The translations under genes were made by a program, and so were the position numbers. Below are positions 45,205-53,659 of a stretch of 64,000 nucleotides of DNA, in pieces. Position 1 is the first letter of the stretch, and each line of letters begins with the position of its first letter. The notes under the pieces are model-generated. The model ran no database searches. It was not told where the DNA came from and worked only from the letters and a program-made list of their open reading frames with translations. The DNA is from Flavobacteriales bacterium (lineage in GTDB: Bacteria > Bacteroidota > Bacteroidia > UBA10329): the NCBI GenBank assembly GCA_021739695.1, contig JAIPBM010000003.1, positions 124,001-188,000 on the forward strand, given 5' to 3'.

Positions 45205-45987
45205 ATGATGATGACCCGATTTCTTACATTTTTTTCGCTGATGCTGTTATCAACCTTGGTTGTGGCGCAAGGAAATTTTGATGAGGGATTGCGTTGGTAC
45301 AATCAGCGGACTTCGGGTGCCGTTGGTCTGCAGGCAAAACCGGAACACATCGACAAAGCGATTCTTTACTTCAACAAAGCTTTGGCAAGCCACGAAAATG
45401 AGCTGGAAGCGGGTATTTATCTGATGCGCAGCTACATTTTTAAGGCGCGATTTACGCAAGATACAGATAGCGACAAGAGGAAAACGTTTCAGTTAGCGAA
45501 AGAGATCGGAGACCGACTCGTTCCCAGATTTGCGCTGAGTAAGGAACTTCGTTTTGAATACTTGAGTTCTCTTGGTCAGTGGGGCGAAGTGATGGGCGTT
45601 TTTAGAGCTGCAAAGGAAGGCGTGGTTGATAAGGTGAAGCACGAAATGGAAGCGCTGATAAAGCTTGATCCTGAGTTCAGGAAAGGCGTTCCGGAAAGGG
45701 CTTTGGCTGTTTTGAATCTTCGGGTTCCAAAAATTCCGTTCATCCTTAGTTGGCCAGACAAGAAGAAATCACTTGTGATGACACGTAAGGTTGTGGACAA
45801 ATATCCTGACGATATCGGCAACAACTTCTATCATGCTGAAGCCTTAATTGAAAATGGCCATGAAGAAGAAGCAAAGAGCTACTTGATGCGTGCCTTATCC
45901 ATGCAACCTGAGAAAGAGTATCTGTTGGAAGACCGTTCGCTGCACATTCAAGCGAAGAAGATGCTGAATCAGATTCAGGGCAAATAA
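45205..45987 (+). CDS. secreted TPR-like protein
   Basis: A 260-residue protein with signal peptide MMMTRFLTFFSLMLLSTLVV and a helical body with TPR-like pairs (AILYFNKALASHENELEAGI, YLMRSYIFKARF, NFYHAEALIENGHEEEAKSY). Three ATG codons in a row (45205, 45208, 45211) are possible starts. The pattern LGQWGEVMGVF resembles TRAP-like helical periplasmic proteins that track mass of small molecules. No clear partner is encoded nearby. Confidence 0.65.
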   Translation: MMMTRFLTFFSLMLLSTLVVAQGNFDEGLRWYNQRTSGAVGLQAKPEHIDKAILYFNKALASHENELEAGIYLMRSYIFKARFTQDTDSDKRKTFQLAKEIGDRLVPRFALSKELRFEYLSSLGQWGEVMGVFRAAKEGVVDKVKHEMEALIKLDPEFRKGVPERALAVLNLRVPKIPFILSWPDKKKSLVMTRKVVDKYPDDIGNNFYHAEALIENGHEEEAKSYLMRALSMQPEKEYLLEDRSLHIQAKKMLNQIQGK

Positions 45988-46027
45988 GCAATTCATTATT
46001 TCTGAACTCACGGCTAACTTGAAGCCA

Positions 46028-46035
46028 TACATTTG
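46028..46035 (+). promoter_or_regulatory. Bacteroidota -7 promoter box of rlmF
   Basis: TACATTTG, an exact TAnnTTTG match ending 5 bases before the rlmF ATG, so the transcript would have almost no leader. No consensus -33 TTG at the usual distance. Confidence 0.5.
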
Positions 46036-46040
46036 CGGCC

Positions 46041-47027
46041 ATGTCTGGCGAAAAGAAAGTTCATCCTAAAGTAAAGTCGAGTTTGCATCCACGGAATAAG
46101 CACCGTGAACGCTACGATTTCAAACAACTGACCGAAAGCCATCCGGAATTGGGTCCATTCGTGAAATTGAACGCTTATCAGGATGAATCGATTGAGTTCT
46201 CTGACCCGTTGGCAGTAAAAACCTTGAACAAGGCATTACTGAAACACCATTATGGAATTACGTTTTGGGACGTGCCAGAAGGTTACCTCTGCCCTCCTAT
46301 TCCGGGCCGTGCAGATTACTTGCATCACATTGCTGGCCTTTTGGGAGAAAGTAACTACGGAAACATTCCAACGGGAGACAGAGTGCTCTGTTTGGATATT
46401 GGTGTTGGCGCCAATTGCGTGTATCCGATGCTTGGAGCGATTGAATACGGCTGGTCGTTTATTGGAACTGATATTGACCCAACAGCCGTTGCGAATGCCA
46501 AAGTGATTGTAGAACAAAATGAGGTTTTGGAAGGGAAGATTGACATTCGATTACAGTCGAACCCGAAAGATGTGTTGTATGGCGTGATCAGGATTGAAGA
46601 CAGGGTAGATCTGACCATTTGCAATCCACCTTTCCATGCTTCGCTGGAAGAAGCACAAGCAGGAACGCTCCGAAAAGTGAACAATCTGAATCATAAAAAA
46701 GTGGCTATTCCTACCAAGAATTTTGGTGGTCAGAATTCGGAACTATGGTGTGATGGAGGCGAAAAACGCTTCATTAGAAACCTGATTCACGAAAGCAAGA
46801 AATTCTCTACTTCAGTGTTCTGGTTCTCCACGCTCATTTCCAAGCAATCGAACCTGAAAAGTGTGTATGGAGCACTTAAAGCCGCAGAAGTGGTTGAAGT
46901 GAAGACCATTCCAATGGGACAAGGAAACAAAACCAGTCGCATTGTGGCTTGGACATTCTTAAAACCTCACCAGCAGCGTGCTTGGCGAGAAACGAGATGG
47001 AATTTAAGCGAGCCTGAAAAGGCTTAA
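46041..47027 (+). CDS. rlmF: 23S rRNA (adenine(1618)-N6)-methyltransferase
   Basis: A 328-residue SAM-dependent enzyme that methylates A1618 of 23S rRNA. The N-terminal KKVHPKVKSSLHPRNKHRER is characteristic of RlmF, and GRADYLHHIAGLL, the SAM loop LDIGVGANCVYPMLGAIEYG (in part), ICNPPFHASLEEA (the NPPF motif) and FGGQNSELWCDGGE are all conserved. The stop overlaps the stop of the convergent DUF349 gene by four bases. Confidence 0.94.
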   Translation: MSGEKKVHPKVKSSLHPRNKHRERYDFKQLTESHPELGPFVKLNAYQDESIEFSDPLAVKTLNKALLKHHYGITFWDVPEGYLCPPIPGRADYLHHIAGLLGESNYGNIPTGDRVLCLDIGVGANCVYPMLGAIEYGWSFIGTDIDPTAVANAKVIVEQNEVLEGKIDIRLQSNPKDVLYGVIRIEDRVDLTICNPPFHASLEEAQAGTLRKVNNLNHKKVAIPTKNFGGQNSELWCDGGEKRFIRNLIHESKKFSTSVFWFSTLISKQSNLKSVYGALKAAEVVEVKTIPMGQGNKTSRIVAWTFLKPHQQRAWRETRWNLSEPEKA

Positions 47028-48736
47028 GCCAACTTCCTTTCGGAAACATTCAAGAGCTTCAACTTTTCCTCGAAGCTTGCAACTTCTGCTCTAAGCAACT
47101 CGATGCTTTTTTGCGCGCTCACCAACAACGGATTGTCTGGTTTGGCATTCGCAAAAAACGCCATATTGTTCTCGTACTTCATCAGTTCGTCCTTCTTCTC
47201 GCGAAGCATTTTCTGAACGTAATGTCTTTCGCGTTGGATCTGATCGACTCCATTATCGCCAACAGCCATTCGCTCAACCTTATTCTTAAAACGGACCTTT
47301 TCCACTTGGCCTTTGTCCATTTTAAGCTGTGCGTACAGCTTCTGAATGGCATTGTCGTACTCAGTGGCAATTCGATTTACATCCTTCTTAGGCACGTGAT
47401 CAATAGCAGCCCACTCGGCAGCAAGCAATTTTATCGCTTCTAATCCTTCTTCTTTCGATCCTTCCAATTTAGTATTGGCCATTTTGGCAAGCAATTCCTC
47501 TTTGGATTTTAAACAAGCCGCTTCGCGGTCATCTTTTGAATCGAACCACTCTTTCTTTCTGTTGAAGAATTCATCGCAAACGCCTCTGAATTTGCTCCAC
47601 AGTTTGTTTTCATCGCGTGGTCCAGCAGAACCAACACGTTTCCAATCGTTCTGCAAACGTTTGAACTTATCTCCAGCTTCGCGCCATTCCGTGCTATCTT
47701 TCAACTGTTCGGCACGCGCGATCAGCTTTTCCTTCGCCTCTTTATTCTCTTTGAAACCTTCTCTGGCCTCGCCAAGCAATCCTTTTTTCTTCTCGAAAAA
47801 CTTATCTAAAGCTTCTTTGAACTCTTCCCAAACAGCATGATGATGCTTTCGCTCCACCTGACCGATCAACTTCCAGTCTTCGCGCAATTTGTTTACCTCT
47901 TCAGTCAGCTTATTCCACTTCGAGATCGAATTCGAATCAGTTTCTGCCATTTCCAGCACTCGCACAACCATCGCTTTTTTCGCATCCAAGTTGGTTTCCA
48001 TTTCTGATTTTCGTTCAGAATAGAAATCCTGGATCTTCTTGTGCAGCACCTTCACAGCTTCGTAATAGCGTTCGCGAAGCGCCTGAAAAACCTCTGGTTT
48101 CACAGGGCCGGCTTCTTCCCACTCTTCTTTGGCTGCAGCTAAAATGAACTCAATATCCTTGATGATTTCAGCCGTTGAAAGCTCTTCCAATTTCTTAACG
48201 ATGGAATCGCGTATCTCCAAGTTCTTGGCAAGGTCATATTCCTTGAGTTCCTTGTTGATGTTGATGTTGTAGTAGAAACGATCAACCTCTGCTTTGTAAT
48301 CGCTGCTGAGCTCAGCCACTTTCTCTTTCGGAACCGCTCCTACCTTCTTCCATCGATCTTGAAAATCCTTGAAACGATCGAAACTCTTACCGATGTTCTC
48401 TTCGTTATCAATTAGCTCTTTCAGCCCTTTCAGCACTTCCTTTTTCTCCGCAAGGTTCTTCTTTTCGGCTTCTTCCCTTACATGAATGAACTTGGCCTTG
48501 TTGTCGCGATACTTGCTATAAAGCTCTTTGAAGGTATCTTCCAAGGGATTTGGAATTGGAATAAAATCTTCCATTTGAGCACCCAATTCGCGGTGTTCTA
48601 ATTTCTGTTGGTCCAACTTCTGATGGTTCAATACATAAAAAGCCGACTTCAATTCGGTGGCTTCTCGCATTGTTTCATCTATCGGTAGTTCCAACAGTTC
48701 TTCAAGGCGCGCAATGATTTCTTCCTGTGTTTCCAT
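47024..48736 (-). CDS. DUF349-repeat coiled-coil protein
   Basis: A 570-residue cytoplasmic protein, almost all helical and highly charged, with about five DUF349 units of about 70 residues (for example FKDFQDRWKKVGAVPKE, LREDWKLIGQVERKHH, RLQNDWKRVGSAGPRDE). ATG 48736 (METQEEIIARLEEL) is chosen; the longer frame would overlap the divergent gene's promoter. The function of DUF349 proteins is not well known; they are widespread in Bacteroidota and their layout suggests a scaffold. Confidence 0.85.
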   Translation of the reverse strand: METQEEIIARLEELLELPIDETMREATELKSAFYVLNHQKLDQQKLEHRELGAQMEDFIPIPNPLEDTFKELYSKYRDNKAKFIHVREEAEKKNLAEKKEVLKGLKELIDNEENIGKSFDRFKDFQDRWKKVGAVPKEKVAELSSDYKAEVDRFYYNININKELKEYDLAKNLEIRDSIVKKLEELSTAEIIKDIEFILAAAKEEWEEAGPVKPEVFQALRERYYEAVKVLHKKIQDFYSERKSEMETNLDAKKAMVVRVLEMAETDSNSISKWNKLTEEVNKLREDWKLIGQVERKHHHAVWEEFKEALDKFFEKKKGLLGEAREGFKENKEAKEKLIARAEQLKDSTEWREAGDKFKRLQNDWKRVGSAGPRDENKLWSKFRGVCDEFFNRKKEWFDSKDDREAACLKSKEELLAKMANTKLEGSKEEGLEAIKLLAAEWAAIDHVPKKDVNRIATEYDNAIQKLYAQLKMDKGQVEKVRFKNKVERMAVGDNGVDQIQRERHYVQKMLREKKDELMKYENNMAFFANAKPDNPLLVSAQKSIELLRAEVASFEEKLKLLNVSERKLA

Positions 48737-48800
48737 TATCGTAAAAAAGGAGTGCAAAGTAACGGGGCTACGGTTAATATTGCAAAGTTGATATTTGTAC

Positions 48801-49397
48801 ATGGATTACGATCGATTTCCTGATATACCTGAAGAATTTTATAACTCAGACACCAGACAACCCTTCACAAACTGTTTGGTTTGCGAATGCAATTTGATGG
48901 AAGAAACGCAACCTTACGCCATAGAACGGGCCATCAGGCACTATCCGGAAATGGAGTTGAAAAGCGTGGTTTTTGAATATGCCATGTGCGCCAAATGCAT
49001 TGCGCAAATGGAAACCGAACTTTCTTCAGAGACCAAAATGGCCATTATGCGCTATTTCAGCGAGAACTTGGATTTCGGCTCGCGTCCGCGATGGCGACCA
49101 GCAGAAGATGAGGACGGAGAACCGATTCCGTTCAATGTGGCAGAATGGATAGACACGTGTTCTGTGAAAGGCGTACCTCGATCGGAATTGTACGAATACA
49201 CGCTTTGCGCCAGATGCATTGGCGGCAAGATCATTCCAGAAGTGGTTCCTTACATGATCAGCGGTTTGGCCCAAGATGACCTTATCGAACTTTTCTCGAA
49301 CAAATCGTTAGGCTTCTTCGATGATTTTACGGACCGACATTTTTCCGGGCCTCCAGAATTGAAAGAACTTTTCAAAGGCAGACCGATATTGGTTTAG
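48801..49397 (+). CDS. hypothetical protein with paired CxxC motifs
   Basis: A 198-residue cytoplasmic protein, start at ATG 48801 (MDYDRFPDIPEEFYNSD). It carries cysteine pairs in FTNCLVCECNL, YAMCAKCIAQ and YTLCARCIGG, arranged so that the first and second could form one zinc site and the third, with a lone Cys in IDTCSVKG, another. The fragment LFSNKSLGFFDDFTDRHFSGP shows a structured C-terminus. I do not recognise a named family. A TTTG lies three bases before the ATG. Confidence 0.6.
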   Translation: MDYDRFPDIPEEFYNSDTRQPFTNCLVCECNLMEETQPYAIERAIRHYPEMELKSVVFEYAMCAKCIAQMETELSSETKMAIMRYFSENLDFGSRPRWRPAEDEDGEPIPFNVAEWIDTCSVKGVPRSELYEYTLCARCIGGKIIPEVVPYMISGLAQDDLIELFSNKSLGFFDDFTDRHFSGPPELKELFKGRPILV

Positions 49398-49440
49398 ATT
49401 TCTGACATATTCATACCTTGATGTTACCAATTGTAACCTC

Positions 49441-49944
49441 ATGACCAGTATCCGAATTCGCCCGCGCTTTAAGGCCACTTACAACCTCACACCTACCGAA
49501 ATTGAAGAGCTTGTTCGGAAACATCTCGCAGAAATGGACTGCGGCTGTTCTGCAGAAATCATTCCTGGGTTTATTGTTCTTCGAATAAGAATGCAAGACC
49601 GGCATTTCTGGTCGCCTCAACTTAGTTTATCGTTTGAAAAGGATGAGGAAGGCAATGGAACCATCATTCGAGGACATTATGGTCCAAACCCGATGGTTTG
49701 GGCCTTTTTCACGTATGGCTATGCTGCCATTGGTATCCTAAGCGTGTTTTTGGGCATGTATGGTTTTTCTCAGTACTCGCTAAAGCAAGATGCAGGAATC
49801 CTTTGGGTTCTACCTGTATTTGCGGCCGCAGCGGCCATCTTGTACATCATTGCCCAATTCGGTCAGAAATTAGGGGTTGAACAAACCTTTTGGCTTCACC
49901 ACTTCTTCGAAGAATCTATTGGACACCGAATTCACTTAAGTTAA
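49441..49944 (+). CDS. hypothetical membrane protein
   Basis: A 167-residue protein with an N-terminal soluble part (about 1-80) and two membrane helices (about 83-107 and 115-140), then a short cytoplasmic tail (FWLHHFFEESIGHRIHLS). No motif I recognise. It is 43 bases after the CxxC gene and may share its transcript. An inverted repeat GTTAC/GTAAC (about 49423-49437) lies just before its start. Confidence 0.5.
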   Translation: MTSIRIRPRFKATYNLTPTEIEELVRKHLAEMDCGCSAEIIPGFIVLRIRMQDRHFWSPQLSLSFEKDEEGNGTIIRGHYGPNPMVWAFFTYGYAAIGILSVFLGMYGFSQYSLKQDAGILWVLPVFAAAAAILYIIAQFGQKLGVEQTFWLHHFFEESIGHRIHLS

Positions 49945-50037
49945 ATAATGCGCTGAAATCGGTCATAAGGAGATGATTCCGATTTGATTTCGTTCCTTTG
50001 ATAACAACCCTATATTAACCCTTGCCATCAACCCCTT

Positions 50038-50583
50038 ATGGCTTCCATTTTCTCTCACGCAATAGCAGCCACTGCGCTGGGAACGGTTCGATTTCCAAAA
50101 AAGGAGGTCTACAAGTATTTTGCTTTAGGGATTTTCTGTGCCACATTCCCCGATTTTGATGTGATCATGTTCAAATTGGGGATTCCGTATGATCACCCAT
50201 TTGGACATCGGGGCTTTTTCCATTCGCTGCTTTTCGCCTACCTGCAAGGCCTGTTCATCGTTCGTGTGTTCTATTCGAATTTGGCTTTTGCAACCAAGGC
50301 TAGCATGACCATCGGTTTCTACTTCTTCTGCTGTGGTGTTTCTCATAGCTTATTGGATGCCATGACCAACGGAGGAAAAGGAGTTGCCTTCTTTGCTCCT
50401 TTCGACAATACGCGGTATTTCCTACCGTGGCGTCCGATTGAGGTTTCGCCTGTGGATGTGGAATCGTTCTTTGGAGAATGGGGCATGCGCGTGTTGCACA
50501 GCGAACTGTATTACGTAATGATTCCTTCGTTTCTGTTGATGGCTGGAATGTTTGCCATTCAGAAGTTCAGCTCCAAGAAATAG
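50038..50583 (+). CDS. membrane-bound metal-dependent hydrolase (YdjM family)
   Basis: A 181-residue integral membrane protein. Metal-ligand motifs of the YdjM/LexA-regulated hydrolase family are seen: the N-terminal SHAIAATALG, FPDFDVI, HPFGHRGFFHS and a late CGVSHSLLDAM. About four hydrophobic helices. The physiological substrate of the family is unknown. The convergent Crp gene ends 10 bases downstream. Confidence 0.85.
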   Translation: MASIFSHAIAATALGTVRFPKKEVYKYFALGIFCATFPDFDVIMFKLGIPYDHPFGHRGFFHSLLFAYLQGLFIVRVFYSNLAFATKASMTIGFYFFCCGVSHSLLDAMTNGGKGVAFFAPFDNTRYFLPWRPIEVSPVDVESFFGEWGMRVLHSELYYVMIPSFLLMAGMFAIQKFSSKK

Positions 50584-50593
50584 TCTTTAATTG

Positions 50594-51235
50594 CTATTGA
50601 GTTAGGAGTTGAATCTTGTTTCTGCCCAATTTCACCAAGCCTTTGTGCTCCATTTGCTTTAGGATGCGGGAAATGACTTCGCGCGATGAGTTCAGATCGA
50701 CCGCTATTTCCATGTGAGACATTGGAATTTCTTCCGCGTTCAGCGCGTTGGCCTTTTCCTGAAGGTATTTGAGCAAGCGCTCATCCATCCGAAGAAACGC
50801 GATGCTGTCCAAGGCTTCAAGCAATTCTTCAAAGCGCATGCGATAGGTGTTCATCACAAAACTTCTCCAATCTCGAAATTTCATCCACTCATCCATATAC
50901 TCCACCGGAACAACCAACATGGTCACTTTCTCTTGAGCAACGGCCCTGATCTCGCTTCGCTTATACGCCATGCAGCAGGTAAGCGACATGGCGCAGGTTT
51001 CTCCCGATTGCAAGTAATACAGCAACAACTCACGACCTTCCTCATCTTCGCGCATCACTTTCACCGACCCTGAAATGATCATGGGAATGGTTTGGATGTT
51101 GGCGCCAATATCCATCAGCAGATCACCTTCTTCCACCTCTTTATAAGTGGCGTGTTCCTTTATGGCGTTTACAAGATCCGTATCCAAAATGGATGGGAAG
51201 TGATTTTCGAGGATGGTTTCGATACTTTGGTTCAT
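50594..51235 (-). CDS. Crp/Fnr-family transcription regulator
   Basis: A 213-residue regulator with an N-terminal cyclic-nucleotide-binding-like beta roll (about 20-130: MDIGANIQTIPMIISGSVKV) and a C-terminal winged helix (about 145-213), whose recognition helix is in MEIAVDLNSSREVISRILKQ. The cysteines in CAMSLTCCMAYKRS could sense redox or metal, but that is inference. The gene diverges from the FKBP gene, and both share a 57-base control region. Confidence 0.85.
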   Translation of the reverse strand: MNQSIETILENHFPSILDTDLVNAIKEHATYKEVEEGDLLMDIGANIQTIPMIISGSVKVMREDEEGRELLLYYLQSGETCAMSLTCCMAYKRSEIRAVAQEKVTMLVVPVEYMDEWMKFRDWRSFVMNTYRMRFEELLEALDSIAFLRMDERLLKYLQEKANALNAEEIPMSHMEIAVDLNSSREVISRILKQMEHKGLVKLGRNKIQLLTQ

Positions 51236-51244
51236 GGGTTCAAA

Positions 51245-51276
51245 TTGGGTGCTCTGAAGTGCTTTTCCTAAGTTTG
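51245..51276 (+). promoter_or_regulatory. promoter of the FKBP gene (-33 TTG and -7 TAAGTTTG)
   Basis: TTG at 51245-51247 and TAAGTTTG at 51269-51276, spaced 21 bases; the FKBP ATG is 16 bases past the -7 box. Confidence 0.55.
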
Positions 51277-51292
51277 CGGCAAATTAACGTAT

Positions 51293-51784
51293 ATGACGAT
51301 CACAAAGGACAAAGTGGTGTTAATTCACTACACATTAAAAGACAACACTGGAGAAACAATTGATTCTTCGGAAGGTAAGGAACCATTGGCTTACATTCAA
51401 GGAATTGGCAATCTCATTGTTGGTTTAGAGGAAGAATTGGAAGGAAAAGCTGCTGGAGATAAGGTGAAGGCAACCGTTGCACCCGAAAAAGGCTACGGAC
51501 TTCGTCACGAAGAAAATGTACATATCGTTCCGCTTTCTGGATTTCAGGCCGATGGCGATGAACAACTAGAGGTTGGCATGCAGGTTCGTGTTGAAACCAA
51601 CGAAGGAATCAGCATGGCCGATGTGGTGAAAATTGAAGGCGATGAGGTAACACTCGACCTCAATCATCCATTGGCTGGAGAAACACTTCATTTTGATGTG
51701 GAGATCATTGATGTGCGCGATGCGACCAAACAAGAATTGGAGCACGGGCATGCACACGGCCCAGGTGGACATCACCATCATTGA
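51293..51784 (+). CDS. SlyD-type FKBP peptidyl-prolyl isomerase
   Basis: A 163-residue cytoplasmic isomerase. The FKBP half has MTITKDKVVLIHYTLKDNTGE, the inserted-in-flap domain lies at about 70-125 (GLRHEENVHIVPLSGF), and the end is a histidine-rich tail HGHAHGPGGHHHH that would bind nickel or other metals. FKBPs of this group help fold proteins and deliver nickel. A strong terminator follows. Confidence 0.93.
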   Translation: MTITKDKVVLIHYTLKDNTGETIDSSEGKEPLAYIQGIGNLIVGLEEELEGKAAGDKVKATVAPEKGYGLRHEENVHIVPLSGFQADGDEQLEVGMQVRVETNEGISMADVVKIEGDEVTLDLNHPLAGETLHFDVEIIDVRDATKQELEHGHAHGPGGHHHH

Positions 51785-51805
51785 TCAAAAATATCTTTGA
51801 ATCTG

Positions 51806-51834
51806 AAAGGCATCCCGATAAATGGGATGCCTTT
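51806..51834 (+). terminator. intrinsic terminator after the FKBP gene
   Basis: A perfect 11-bp stem (arms 51806-51816 and 51824-51834, core GGCATCCC) with a 7-base loop and a C followed by a T run (from 51836). Confidence 0.9.
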
Positions 51835-51895
51835 CTTTTTTCATTCTGTTTCCAGTCAGTTTAGATTTCCTCCAATTTGTTAACATTGGAGAGAT

Positions 51896-53599
51896 ATGCC
51901 AGAAACATTTGACGTTTGGAAATTACTTGCAGGCCTGGGCATCTTCATGTTTGGCATGTTCCTCATGGAGGAATCGGTCAAGAATTTGGCCGGCCGTTCA
52001 TTCAAGACATTCATCCGTAATTACACCACCGGAAGGATAAAGTCTGTCCTTTCGGGTGCTTTTGTAACGGCCATTCTGCAAAGCTCTTCGGCTGTTTCCC
52101 TCATGGTACTTGCGTTTGTTGGCGCTGGCATCATGGCCATGGAAAACGCCATCGGTGTCATTCTCGGTTCAAACATCGGAACCACAGCAACTGCTTGGCT
52201 TGTGGCCTTTTTCGGTTTCAAGGTGAACATTGAAGATTATTCGCTGCCGTTGATTGGCATCGGAGGATTGGGACTCATCTTCCTCGGACGTTCGGTTCGT
52301 TATTCCAACATCAGCAAGCTCTTGGTAGGATTCGGCTTCCTTTTCATGGGGCTCGATTACATGAAAACGAGTGTCGAGCAACTCACACAGACTTTCGATA
52401 TCACTTCCCTACCCGATTACGGCATACTTCCTTATGCACTTGCCGGTCTGGTTCTCACTGCCGTGATGCAAAGTAGTTCCGCCACCATCGCCATCGTTCT
52501 GACGGCACTGAATGCCAAAGTGATTGCCTTTAACGCTGCTGCCGCCATGGTTGTTGGGGCCAATGTCGGAACTACGGTAACCGTCATTCTGGGAACCATC
52601 GGTGCTTCGCAGATCAAGAAGCGCGTGGCCTTGAGTCATTTCTCCTTCAACTTCATCTCGGCAGTTATTGGCCTTTTGCTGCTTCCTGCCATGGTCTGGC
52701 TCATCAGTCTCTTACTCGGACCGAAAAACAACGATGCGGTGATGGGAATTGCGTTGTATCACACGCTTTTCAATGTGCTTGGCGTACTGTTCTTTATGCC
52801 TTTCATCGGACTGTTTTCCAAACTGCTTATCAAGGTGTTTCCCGATAAAGTGGCAATTAGCACCAAGTACATTCAGAACGTGACGGCTGAAGTGAGCGAT
52901 GCAGCCATCGAAGGACTTCACAAAGAAGTGCTGTACTTCATTTCCAACGCGCTGAAATACAATCTACATGCCCTAAGGATTGATTCCAGTCTCGTATTTG
53001 AGGATGAAAACGTGCATGTGTCAAAGCGGATCAAACATTCGCAGGAAGATGATTATGATGGATTGAAACTTCTGCAATCGGAGATATTCTCCTTTGCCTC
53101 TACCATTCTAATGGCAGAATTGAGCAAGGACGAATCGAAATTGGTAAACAGCCAATTACACGCGGCCCGAATGGCACTTCATTCGACCAAATCGATCAAA
53201 GATGTGATTCACAACTTCGATGAATTTGAATCATCCGATAATGCCGTGCTGAATGAGGAAAATGCGCTTTTTAGAAAGCGAATGATCGAACTTTATTTGA
53301 AGTTGGTTTCGGTGATGGAAGCAACCGACCACTCGGACATTGGAGGAAAACTCGGCAAGATCCTGAAACACCTGAAAAAGGAGGACGAAAAATTCGTGAG
53401 CGTAATAACCACGGCTACCGCACAGGGTAAGATCAAGAACCTCGACATCACGAATATGTTAATGGTGAACAGGGCCTTTGTTCAATCATCTCGACAAGTG
53501 GTGCTTGCACTAAAAGAGATCTTGCTATCAGAATCGGAACTGGCTCTCTTTGAGTCCATGACTGAAAATGACGTGGATGAAGCGGGTGATTTAGATTGA
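51896..53599 (+). CDS. Na+/phosphate cotransporter with PhoU-like tail
   Basis: A 567-residue NptA/PNaS-type membrane transporter. Its two inverted-repeat Na/Pi-cotransporter halves carry LQSSSAVSLMVLAFVGAG and MQSSSATIAIVLTALNA; both QSSS motifs are intact. After about residue 340 the protein is helical and soluble, like PhoU (KEVLYFISNALKYNLHALR, IHNFDEF). It should import phosphate with sodium, which fits a marine lifestyle. It starts at ATG 51896 and ends at a strong terminator. Confidence 0.92.
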   Translation: MPETFDVWKLLAGLGIFMFGMFLMEESVKNLAGRSFKTFIRNYTTGRIKSVLSGAFVTAILQSSSAVSLMVLAFVGAGIMAMENAIGVILGSNIGTTATAWLVAFFGFKVNIEDYSLPLIGIGGLGLIFLGRSVRYSNISKLLVGFGFLFMGLDYMKTSVEQLTQTFDITSLPDYGILPYALAGLVLTAVMQSSSATIAIVLTALNAKVIAFNAAAAMVVGANVGTTVTVILGTIGASQIKKRVALSHFSFNFISAVIGLLLLPAMVWLISLLLGPKNNDAVMGIALYHTLFNVLGVLFFMPFIGLFSKLLIKVFPDKVAISTKYIQNVTAEVSDAAIEGLHKEVLYFISNALKYNLHALRIDSSLVFEDENVHVSKRIKHSQEDDYDGLKLLQSEIFSFASTILMAELSKDESKLVNSQLHAARMALHSTKSIKDVIHNFDEFESSDNAVLNEENALFRKRMIELYLKLVSVMEATDHSDIGGKLGKILKHLKKEDEKFVSVITTATAQGKIKNLDITNMLMVNRAFVQSSRQVVLALKEILLSESELALFESMTENDVDEAGDLD

Positions 53600-53608
53600 A
53601 ACGAATTA

Positions 53609-53638
53609 AAAAGGGCAGTGAAAATTCACTGCCCTTTT
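53609..53638. terminator. bidirectional intrinsic terminator
   Basis: A perfect 14-bp inverted repeat (arms 53609-53622 and 53625-53638, core GGGCAGTG) with A-rich left and T-rich right flanks; it serves the Na/Pi gene and the convergent OYE gene. Confidence 0.9.
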
Positions 53639-53659
53639 CGTTTCCAATTTTGTGAGCGT

